DNA of 64,000 bases from Primulina eburnea (lineage: Eukaryota > Streptophyta > Magnoliopsida > Lamiales > Gesneriaceae), in NCBI RefSeq assembly GCF_022965805.1, contig NC_133117.1:7278183-7342182 (forward strand), read 5' to 3'. Positions 42,393 through 53,400 of this stretch are shown piece after piece (position 1 is the stretch's first letter; each line of letters starts with the position of its first letter). Both the position numbers and the translations under genes were made by a program. The notes beneath the pieces are model-generated. The model did no database searches, was not told the DNA's origin, and was given only the letters and a program-made list of their open reading frames with translations.

Positions 42393-43174
42393 GTAAGACG
42401 TTTTTAATGCTTGTAGAGCGCGGTCTAGCGACAGCGCACCCCACAATTTAGTTGATATTCGTTGTGTGTGTGTGTTTTTTTTTTTTTTTTTGGGAATGAT
42501 TCTTTTATTTGTATTGGATATATTCTGTAACTTATTTTTGGGTATTGATTATCTAATTACACAATTAAAAGAATATCACAAATGTACTCAACTTTTGTTC
42601 CATAATTACTCTTCATTTTTTTAAATTGAAAAAAAAAAAACCTAACAGCCTAATCGGCCGCGGCACCTAGGATGCATATGCCTATTGGCCGGAACCTAGG
42701 GCCGCCTGCGGCAAGGATTCTAGGATAGCCGCCTAGAACTTTTTCGGTGCCGGCCAATTTTAGAACACTGTTCAAGCAGCAGAATACCCACCAAATCCCT
42801 GTTTCCAGTTCTGGAAACATAACACAAATACTAGTTGCATGTACAATATAGTGTTATCAATTCTTTTGGTGGAATTGCCTTCTTAAAAGCACCCAATGAG
42901 AAAAAATAGCATTTGTGTATTCTGGGATTTTATAAAATCTGGTGCTATTTCATGGAAAAATTCTAAAATTTATGCTAAAGATTTGGAGAGCAAGTAAATT
43001 TATTGGTCGTGGGATCTGCAAAATGTGTACTGACTTTTGCTTGTGTATAGTTCTGCTCATTTTATATGCAAAAAATGTTAGTTAAGCCGCTGCTTTTGCT
43101 GTTATATTGTTCTTTCCTCTGTTTAGAGCCATGCTATTACTGTTTTCTTACTATTTTAATCATCTCCTTTTCAG

Positions 43175-43342
43175 TCAAACAATTGATACTGGAAGTGGCT
43201 TTACATTGCACTTCCCTTATGACCTTGTCTCTGTTTCCGTAGTATCGTATAACTATTTTCATTCCAGGTCGAGCACTTTTTAAATATCAAACGCAAGTCC
43301 GAGCCAGGAGATGCAGCTGCCCAAAAGAAGCCTAAAACTTGA
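43175..43342 (+). pseudogene. DOT2-like last two exons, deleted copy
   Basis: The exon starting QTIDTGSGF (43175) breaks off after about 28 nt at GGCTTT, and jumps to the intron preceding the last exon (43268-43342, VEHFLNIKRKSEPGD...). Compared with 1314-1688 a deletion removes the rest of the exon, its donor and part of the intron. The last exon itself is intact. Upstream exons are absent in this copy. Confidence 0.85.
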
Positions 43343-43660
43343 GCGACACGAGGTAGCCGGCATCATGTCCCCGCCTTTGAATTGTACTATTTCGCGTGCT
43401 AGGCTTCAACTTTGGGGTCACCTATTCTCCATATGGCATTTATAGATTTTGTGACCGTAGATTTGATTGAAATATGTACTTTCTTTCTATACGTTCCTTT
43501 TGAATTGTAATCAATCTATCCAAACGTAGAGGGCTACTTGAGCTGGCTCGTAGTGTTTGTTTCTTTTTAAATAATGAAAAATTTGTATTCGAACAGTAAA
43601 ACTATTTGGTTTTTTAACGGTAATACAATTTTTCATATTTTTACACTAACCAGCAAGAAG

Positions 43661-43677
43661 CACGTGCGATGCACGTG
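43661..43677 (-). terminator. Helitron 3' hairpin
   Basis: Perfect 7-bp stem CACGTGC / GCACGTG with a 3-nt loop, 11 nt from the CTGG terminus. It serves as rolling-circle transposition terminator in Helitrons. Confidence 0.88.
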
Positions 43678-43982
43678 TATATTAATTATTTAATAAAAAT
43701 TAAACTTTGATTTTTAAAAAAATTAATTTGAATCATTTTTTTATTTATATTGTGTTGGTAGAATAAGATTCACAAAACACGCATTTAGTAAAACACATTT
43801 TTTCTATTTTTACTTTAGTATAAATAGTTTCTTTTCTTCCTTTGGATACTATTTTGGAAGCTCATTTCTCGCTGTAAGACGAAAATTGAAATATCTCCAT
43901 TTTCTGAGAAAAGTTCTTATGAGTCTTAACATATTGGTCTAGTCTTTTGTCATATTAGACGAATAAATTAATTAAGAACTTA

Positions 43983-46900
43983 TGTAAAGGCCCGAAAATT
44001 CGTGCTTGAAAATTTTTTGCGGAAATATTTAAAATTTTCTTTTAAACTAAATGAAGTATCAACTTCATAAAATAAACTGTTAAATAATGTTTAATGTTTA
44101 AAAAAAATAGCAGCGGAAGAATTCTAATGTTTGCAAAATAACGACTTAAAAACAATTCAACAACATAAAAACTTGATTTGAATTAAAAATAATAAATGCT
44201 GAAATGAGGTCCTCGGGTTCCACTACTGCCGACCAAGCTAGCTCACTGGTCCCCGCCCTCAGCCCCGACATCAGCAGTACCTGCAACAATCAAGTCTAGT
44301 GAGCCTAAAGACTCAGCATGCATAAATCGTATATAGCGAGTACATAAATAAATAGTAAAATTTTTCATGAGGTAAGATGTCGTATCAGGAGTCATAAAGT
44401 GAAAATACTTCGCCATAAACAATTATAATACGTGCATAACTAAACTGAACATCGTAGTAAAAATGGTTGCTCCATCGAGCCCTGTCATAAATATCCAGTA
44501 ATAATTTTCTGGTGAGATTATGGTATCCGCAAGTGGCCACTGCACTAATATAAACTGCAAAATGACCGGTGACTGGCGACCGGACCGATAACTGGCGATC
44601 GGATTTAAATATGCTTGTCTGATCAGACAAAATGCCACAGTATACTGGGTGGTACAAACTGAAACTGACCAGTAACTGGCGACCGGATTTACAAAGTCTC
44701 CCATGATAGTGCTACGGCCACAAGCAATATCGCATAAATCTAAAAAATGAACATTTTAAATTTCTATGCACGTAATATAATTAAATGGCATCATCAAATC
44801 TGAAAAATTTCAATCTCCTGTATTAAAATCATTTACTTGCGATAATTTAAAAAATATCTATGTGACTTGATTGAAGAGTCAAAGGAGATATAAGCATGCC
44901 TGAGTTTGTTTTGACTGAAAACAAACGAAATACTGACGCGGCGCGGCGGAGACGGAGTGCTCTTCACTTTCTTACTTTTTCTCTCTTAATTTCTTTAAAC
45001 CAAGCATGCACCATAATTATTATAATAGCGTAAAAATCGTAAACGTGATGCATGAACATTTAAAAATATCATGATTTGTGCTCAGGGCGCTGCGAGGACC
45101 AAAATCTCACCCCGGGTGCAAAATGACCATTTTGCCCTTGGAAACCCAAAAATTATCGTTTCAACCCTGGACCTCTAAAATTGACCCGAAGCTTACCAGA
45201 CTCATTAAAATAATCCAAAACATTTTTAAAAATATTCCGAGACGTAAAATCGAGCCCAAATTCATAACTTAACTGATTCGTTTTAAAACTTGGATCGGGG
45301 TCCCGGTTTTAACCCGAATCGAACCAAAGCTAAACCGAAACTTTCCCAACTTCTTATCATATTTTAAAAACACTGTAATGCTAATAATATTATAACATCA
45401 GACCCAAAAACCATCGGCTGATATTCCGAGAAAAGAACAAAACTCTCGGCCCCCTCTTTGTAAAATCATCTTCCAACACACGGCCACAATTATTAAATAT
45501 ATTGGTCCCAACTTTTACAACACTTACCACACATCTAAAAGACCTTAAAATAAATAAGACTTCACTCCTAACCCCCTCGGCCACTCTCCAGAACATGCAA
45601 AATTCTCGGCCAACACATTACCCATATTCCTTGCAACACATGGCTCCATTTCTTAATTTTTCCTTCGGTCCCCTCTAAACTCAACACCTATCCATCCTTT
45701 AAATCCCATTCTTATGGCTCTAAGAGAGCTCCTAAACCAAGCTTAGCCGAAACATAAAGCTGCCGAGCAAACCAAGTAGAAATGATCGCTTACACCATGG
45801 CAACCGAAGACCCTATTCCCTTGGCTTGCAAGATTCGATCCTAGCAACCCGATGGCTACCTGCTCTCATACTCGACTCTAGCATAAATTTCCTTAAACCG
45901 AGACATGGTTCCACCCTCTAGCATCCGCAACCCACAGCCCCTTGCACAGAAATAAGTAAAACACGAGCTGCAACCACAACCCGTGAGGTATAATGCCAAA
46001 ACCGAAAAAGAAAATCCATGAATAAGTAAGGACCGAGCAATTTATACACAGCACACATAACACAACACATATATGACGCAAATGATGCGAGAATGGAGAT
46101 ACTTAGCGTGCCTTTGATGATTGATGAACAAAAATGAGAGTCAGGAGGCGCCGGGAGGATTTCCTAAGCAAGAACAAGTGCAAACCGAATCCTCTCGGCT
46201 GGTGTGGTGATGAAACCAAGAAGAAAAGCTTATGTAAGTGAGGGTTGTCGGCTGGTGGGAGGTGTCGGCTACTTTGAGTATTAGGTTTAGGTTAAGTGAG
46301 TGATTAGGAGATTATTATATAGTAAATAAATAGTTAATGGGCCCAATTTTGTTTAATTAAAAGATTAAAAGATAATTAAGCCCAACGAGCTTAAAAGTTG
46401 GCCCATTAAATCCAAATACAATCTCGAAAAATATTTCATGTGGAAATGATTTTGAAAATATTAGCCGAACCATTAAAAGGTCATCCGATTTGATAAAATT
46501 TGCGTACCGCTAAAATAAAAATCTTGCAGGTAAAAATACCCAAAAATTTCCCAATTTTGAAAAGTACACTTAAAAATATTTTAACTTAATTTATAAAATT
46601 AAATCATGTAATAAAATAATTTTTCTGAAAGTTCTCCGGTCTCCGTTCCTCGATCGAACGTGAAATACACCTAGAAATCCTAATGCATTAATTTTTTAAA
46701 ATTTTAAGAACTAAATTCTATCATGCATGAATTATGCATAAAATGCATAAAATAATTAAACATAATTTAATGAAATGAACATGCTAAATTATCACATCTT
46801 AATTAAATCTTTATTAACTTATCTCAATACTCCATCTCCAGTCCGGCCTCACTTATTTAACTGAAAAGATAACAATTAAACTATTGCGTAAAATAAATAA

Positions 46901-47002
46901 ATTTAAAGAAAAGAATTAAATACTCATACAATAAAAATCATTTTAATTTTAAATACTAAAATTATGCATGGCTTATACGCAGTCTAATTTACGGGTTCTA
47001 CA
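43983..47002. repeat. Solo LTR, 3,020 bp, inside Helitron
   Basis: Plus-strand ends TGTAAAGGCCCG and CGGGTTCTACA; TSD ACTTA at 43978-43982 and 47003-47007. The reverse complement begins TGTAGAACCCGTAAATTAGA, matching the start of the element at 52177. Shares blocks with 62.8-64 kb (CCAAAATCTCACCCCGG near 45100 and 62840) and 53.0 kb (the CTCCGCCGCGCC-type exon-like GC block). A repeated ACTGGCGACCGGA-like motif lies at about 44565-44695. No coding domain or second LTR. Confidence 0.8.
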
Positions 47003-48652
47003 ACTTATATACCTTAATTTCAAAATTGTTTCTCAAATTAAAATTCAAGCAATTGATTTTATGTTATATAATAAATTATAATGAGCATAATATATAGAAC
47101 TAATTGAACTGATTTTTTTTTTTAAAATATATATATATAAGCACCACGTATAAGTTATAATAACCTAAAAATCAACCAAATTATGGAATTTATAAATGCA
47201 TAAATAATAATTTATATAAGTGAAGCACACTAAAGATAAATAATTATCAATTTAAAATATTTGTGACTAGCTCATCAAAATATTATCAAAAATAATGAAC
47301 AATAATATTGATAATAAAATATAACTTATAATATTCAATTTAAATATTATTTAATCTCCTACAAAATTTTTTTACTTTTTGTTTTAGAATTATATATCAT
47401 AGATAAATTAATTTTTATATACATTAGTTAATGAATATTTTTTTAAAAAAGTATATAATTTATATTTTTCATTAAGCCATCAATTACAATTATATATATA
47501 TATATATAATGTATTTATATGTATAATGATTGTATATTGTTGGGATCAGAAAAAAAATATACATTACTCTTTTAAAAATATTTGTTTTTAAAATTTGTCT
47601 TCAATCGTTTTTAGATGGTTGAAAGATTTTCTCAAACGGTTAGAATATGAACCACGTAAAAATTGTGGAAGACGATTCAATATTTCTAATGATATTTTTC
47701 AACCGGTTGGCAATCTAAACAACAAGATATAGTTCGAAATGTAAAAACTAGTGAGAAGTAAAGACACGAGAATTTTATGGATGTTCGGAGAAAAACACTC
47801 ATACCCCTTTCTTCCTCCGTAAGAAAGATTCCACCAAAAGACTTGTCTGATATATAATTTTTTTAAAAAAATTACTACTAAAATATTTAAATTTCTTATT
47901 ATATAGCTAACTCTCTTAATTTTTCTATCAGATTCATATTTTATGATATTATTAGTACATTAACATTCATGATTATTGATATAAATTATACTAAATAATT
48001 TAATAAAGTATTTACTTTCAATTCTCAGTTAAAAAATCATAAAATATATTATTATTAAATTTAATATTATTATATTATTATATATTTATCATGTTATTGT
48101 ACTATTGCATATATAATTATTTTGTTCTTATATCTTCTTGTGATACTATGATTTATTATTAATTAGAAATTACACTAAAATATAATTATAAAATTGCATC
48201 AAAATCACAAAATAACATGTAGAAATAAAATTAAAAGGATAAAATATTTAAAGTTGGTATAAAGTTGAAATATTTGAGAAAATTAATATAGAAATTACAT
48301 TTTATTCTTGAAGTGATATAAATTATTACAATCAATGTATATTGTAGTGATAATTCATTAGCATTTGTTAGACTATTAATTATATATTATATGAAATTAT
48401 TAGGCTACTAATTAATTATATATTATGTGGAATAAATAAAAATATTTGATATTTCATTTTGACACTTACAACAATTAGAAATTTACAAATATATCTTTAT
48501 TGAATCTAGGATTTGTATTGATGAGAAGGTCATTTTAATTGTTTGATAATTGGAAAACATGACCAATGATCTACACTTTTGTAGGTATATAAATAAAAAA
48601 ATATTTTTATTATCAGACATATATCCATTCTTAATGCATAGATTTCCCATAA
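47003..48652. other. Helitron interior, AT-rich, non-coding
   Basis: No ORF. 47.98-48.60 kb resembles 49.68-50.22 kb (including a TGATCTACACTTTTGTAGGTAT copy near 48568 of the Helitron 5' end), so the Helitron contains an internal second 5'-end-like segment. Confidence 0.6.
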
Positions 48653-49680
48653 ATTGTATAGAAAATTTTCATGCAATTAATCTAAAACACACAATTTAAA
48701 GGGATAGTAGAAAATTTACAATGAAAAACTTTGTTATTCTTTTTACACTGTTATAAGTATAATAGTTAAATATATATTCTTTTAATATTTTAATGATTTT
48801 TTTAAATTAAAAAATCTATTCTTTTAATCTTTTTTCTAAGAATTATGTATCAAGAAAATGTTATTTCTCTAATGTATTTTTTTTTAATCAAATATCAATT
48901 CAATTTTTATGTAATATTATTTTCAAAATTTCTTATGTAGCAATTTTCTATTAAAAACTAAAACACTATTATGATCTTCATGTATTTAATGATTGTGTAG
49001 AAATTTTTTTGCAATTAATCTAAAAACACACAATTTATGAGAATAGTAGAAAATTACAATGAAAAACTTTTTTATTCTTTTAACACTTTTATAAATATAA
49101 TAGTTAAATATATATTCTTTTAATATTTTTAATGATTTTTTTAATTTAAAAAATCTATTCTTTTAATATTTTTTTATAAGAATTATGTATCAAGAAAATG
49201 TTATTTCTCTAATGTATTTTTATTATCAAGTATTAATTCAATTTTTATGTAACATTATTTTCAAAGTTTCTTATGATGAAATTTTATATTAAAAAATAAA
49301 AAAAAACTCTATTATGATCTTCATGTATTTAATGATTGTGTAAAAAAAATTTCATGCAATTAATCCAACAATACACAATTTATGGGTGTAGTAGAAAATT
49401 TACAATGAAAAACTTTGTTATTTTTTTACACTTTTATAAGTATAACAGTTAAATATATATTATTTTAATATTTTTAATAAAAAAAATATATATTTTTATT
49501 AAAAAATATATTCTTTTAATATTTTTTGTAAGAATTATGTATGAAGAAAATATTATTTCGCTAATGTATTTTTTATTATCGAATGTCTATTCAATTTTTA
49601 TGTAATATTATTTTCAAAATTTCTTATTTTACAATTTTCTATTAAAGAGTTTTTAAATTATAAAATTATGATAATATAAA
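48653..49680. repeat. Three tandem units of about 340 bp in Helitron
   Basis: Units begin near 48653, 48993 and 49335 with ATTG(T)ATAGAAAATTTTCATGC-like sequence, then CAATTAATCTAAAACACACA, GTAGAAAATTTACAATGAAA and a common AT-rich tail. Divergence is moderate, with short indels. Confidence 0.85.
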
Positions 49681-50410
49681 CTCTTCTAATAAATTTATTA
49701 AACTATTTACTTTCAATTTTTGTTTAAAAATCCATAAAATATGTTAGTATTAAACTTCACATTATCATATTATTTTATATTTATCATGTTATTCTACTAT
49801 TGGACATACAATTAATTTTTTTTTATAAATCTTTTTGTAATATTATAATTTATTTATTATTTAATTAGAAATTACACTAAAAATATAATTATTATAATAA
49901 AATCATTAAAAAAACATAGAGAGAAAATTAAAAGAATAAAACATTTAAATGTAGTATAAAGATCAATTATTTGATAAAATTAATATAAGAATTACATTTT
50001 ATTATTGAAATGGTAAAATTAATACAATCAATGTATGTGGTAATGACAATTTATTAGCATTTATAACAATTTGACATATATATCCTTATATGATTTTTTG
50101 AATTCATATTAACAAAGTATATATCCTTATATGATTTTTTGAATTCATATTAACAAAGAAGACATTTGTGTCTTTTCACAATTGGAAACAAATGGTGATC
50201 CACACTTTTATAGGTATATAGATAATGATATTTTTTATTAAAATTTATTATTTAACACTACATTCCTACACTGGATAACTTGTACAGGGCCTTCTTTGTA
50301 TGAATTGTCATCAAGCATATTTATGGCATTTTATAAAGTAATTATTTTTTACAGATAATATTTTTGTACACACATTTCAAATGAACAAATGCAAGCAGCC
50401 AAATGGTTGT

Positions 50411-53400
50411 TCAAATTACACGAGCACAATCACTAGCATCACATATCAAGACTACCTTGCCTTCATTAATCTGGCTTGCTAGCTTCGGCTGAAGGGTGGT
50501 ATACTTTTTATCGACAAATGACGCCGCTTCTAAAGCATGGTTAGCGTCTACAAATGCAACGCAGCAGCCTCGAAATCCTGCTCCACTAAATCGAGCTCCA
50601 TACACTCCCGGGGCCTTCACCAGAATCTCGTATAACTGAATAAGTGGTTCGCTACCTATAAAGAATTTCAATGAAAAGTGAACCATTCTACAGCTTTGCT
50701 CGACTGGAAAACGATAATATACAAGTCAATCATACCACATTCGTAGTTCTGTATAGAACTCAAACCAGATGCTGAGATTAGTTTTCCAAATTCCTCAAGA
50801 TTCCCAGAAGCCCAAGAGTCGAGTCCTTGAATTATTACATCCAATCAAAATATAAAATAATCCCATCAAATTTTGAGACTAGCAGCTGGTGGAGAGGAGG
50901 GAAAATTGTTTACAACGGAGAATGGTACCATTCAAAACTCGCTTATTCTCTGAGAAATAGTGTTCTGCTCTTTTAGCAAGAATGGGATCCAATTTGCACT
51001 GGAAGCAAGTTGTGAAGATTAGCTTTAAACACACTATGTCTCTAGAAGTATAAAATCCATGACAGTAAATGAGTAAATCGAATAAATGTTTCTATAAGAA
51101 TGCATTAAAATAAGTACCTTGTGTTGTTCATAAACTTCGGACTCAACTGAACAAAGAGCATCAGATTACACATATCATGGAATCTGTTGTACAGAGTATT
51201 TGAAACGACAAAGTTAAGTCTGTGTACCGTTTGATAGGCGAGGCTCTAGTCCTTCATTTCCTGAAGCCCTGTAGTTATAACAAATGCATCAGTAAGGAAA
51301 TTAACGCGAATTGCATTGTTACCTCATCAGTCATTATGTGCAGAAAATTGAATTGTTTGTGATTGTTGCAAATCACGATCAAGTTGAAAAGGCCTCTATT
51401 TGCCATGCTTTTAGAATTCCAAAAGGCCACAGTTATCAGAAGATAGCATGGTAAACTGAGCAAAAGTCCAATCTATAACAGAGATGAAGGATCTTACTGA
51501 AGCAGAGTTCTTGCAGCTTCTTGACATTCTGCAACTCGTCGATTGTATCCAGGATTAGTTGTCAATGCCTGCTTCAAGCCGGAAAATGCCAGCAAAATCT
51601 TGAATTTCTTGTTAATCCCGATGTTACATTGACTATTCATTTCTGGAGCCCGTACGAGTTTGTGTTCTTTGGTCTGCACAGGAAAAATAAGAATTAGAAG
51701 AAAGTTTTTCTATAATCCCGAAATCTTGTGTTACCACTAGTTGTGACGAACAGCACATGCAACTAATGGTAGGACACTGAAAACCAGAAAATGCAAATAT
51801 AATCAAACCAATAATAAACTGCAGTCTGAATTGAAATCATCACCTTGCAGTTCATACAAGTTAAACATCCATAGCTTGAAAGCAGTATGGCTGACTGATC
51901 GAGTATGCCATTTTTCAATCCAAGATATTCATTTTCAATCAGCCTGCTTGCATGAAAATTATTTAAATTATGAAACAAAACTAGTTATTTCCTCTGTTTT
52001 CTGTAAGGATTACCATATCCATAATCCTCATGAACTTAATAAAGGAAGGAAAGTTACAATTTTCACATCAAACAACCATACCTATCATATTCTATATTTT
52101 CTGCAGGATCAACTGTAAGGTTATTTGAACTTTCAAAGGCCAGAAGATATGCCACACCAACCTGTCAAGCACGTAATGTAGAACCCGTTAAATCAGACTA
52201 CGTATAAGCCATGCATAATTATTATTATTTAAATTAAAATGATCTTTTTATGCATGAGGATTTATATTCATTCTTTTAAATTTGTTGAGTTATTTTACGC
52301 AACAGTTTAGTTATTATCTTTTCAGTTAAAGAATAAGTTATTTTAATGAAAAAGAACGTTTAGGGGATTTGTTTAATTAATTGAAGTTAGTCGTAAATAA
52401 GTTCTTTTATGTCCAATAATTTAATTAAAAGCCTAAATTAAAATATGTGACCAATTGTGATAAGTTAATCTAGGCTTATTTTATTTAATAAATTATAACT
52501 TAACATATTAGTAATTTACTTTAAGGAATTAGCCGTGCATGCAAGATAATGCTAATGTCTATCTTAAATTAAATTATTGATTCACTAAAATACATAATAA
52601 GTGTGTAAAACTTTAAAGATTTAAAATTCAATAATTTAGCAATATTTCACCCCATTTATCTAGCAATTTTCGGCCACCTCATAGGAGATTTGATATTTAT
52701 TTGGCAACTCACCATTTTGATTCTTTCCTTAATCTTTTCTTGGAGATAATTCCCTCACCATTTAATCTTCAATAATTAACATTTAAGCAATATTCCTACC
52801 TTGTACCTAGACTAATAATCGGCCATTCACCCCTCAATTATCCCTCAAATCTTTTGGTATCATAGCAACTTCCTTATCTCTCAAACTCTAGATAGAAAGA
52901 TTTGATCTTGCCATTTAATCCCTCATTCATTCCCTAGCCTTCCTCCCTCCTCATTCCACCGAAAATATCAGTAGCAAAACCTCTCAAAAGTCGTGAGAAA
53001 CAAGAGAGAAAAACAAGAAAGCAAAGCAACTCCGTCTCCTCCGCGCCGTGTCGTCGTAATTGATTTGTTTTCGTTTCAAACAAATCCAATGCATGTTTAT
53101 ATTATCTCTTGCTCTTCAATCAAGTCATATACATATTTTTAAACCATGTTTCATTCAGCAAAACCGAAATCATGGTAGAAATTTTCGAAATCATGTGCAG
53201 ATTTTTTCGGCTCTCACTTGTTCTTCACGGTTTTGGAGCGTTTTTGTGATTGTAGGGGTTGGTTCGATTCCAGGCATTCAAGGCTGCATCTAGGAATGTC
53301 CTAGGATGTGTTAGGGAGGTGCTGGTCCATCGGTTTGAGTCCCCTCGCCAAAAGCAAGACGAAATGGACAGCAACTCCCATAGTGCAACTTTTTGTGTTT

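Larger units (their letters stand above)
43650..50222 (-). mobile_element. Non-autonomous Helitron
   Basis: Reading the minus strand, the 5' end is TCTATATACCTATAAAAGTG and the 3' end is a hairpin (CACGTGC-ATC-GCACGTG, plus coordinates 43661-43677) followed 11 nt later by CTGG. It is inserted between A and T without target duplication; the undisturbed site ACACTAA|TAATGATA is seen in copy 1 near 2000. TC start, CTRR end, hairpin and AT target are the four Helitron hallmarks. No Rep/helicase ORF. Holds a 3-kb solo LTR and internal tandem repeats. Confidence 0.93.
42555..51357. repeat. Segmental duplication, copy 2 (with Helitron inside)
   Basis: Matches 684-3137 in two parts: 42555-43649 and 50223-51357. 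The Helitron at 43650-50222 separates them at a site that is intact in copy 1. Its left edge abuts TsaD/GCP1 intron sequence; its right edge is not a breakpoint, as GalAK continues normally. Confidence 0.85.

Noticed and set aside
45078..45272. Two similar frames starting MLR.L.GPKSHPGCK (45078 and 62821)
   Set aside because: Both are readings of the same LTR block; frames are not conserved beyond it and no protein family is recognised.
43983..47002. DNA transposon with 7-bp TSD AACTTAT and GTAGAACCCG inverted ends
   Set aside because: Taking TG...CA as ends gives exact 5-bp duplications here and at 52177-54596, the pattern of LTRs; the inverted similarity is short.
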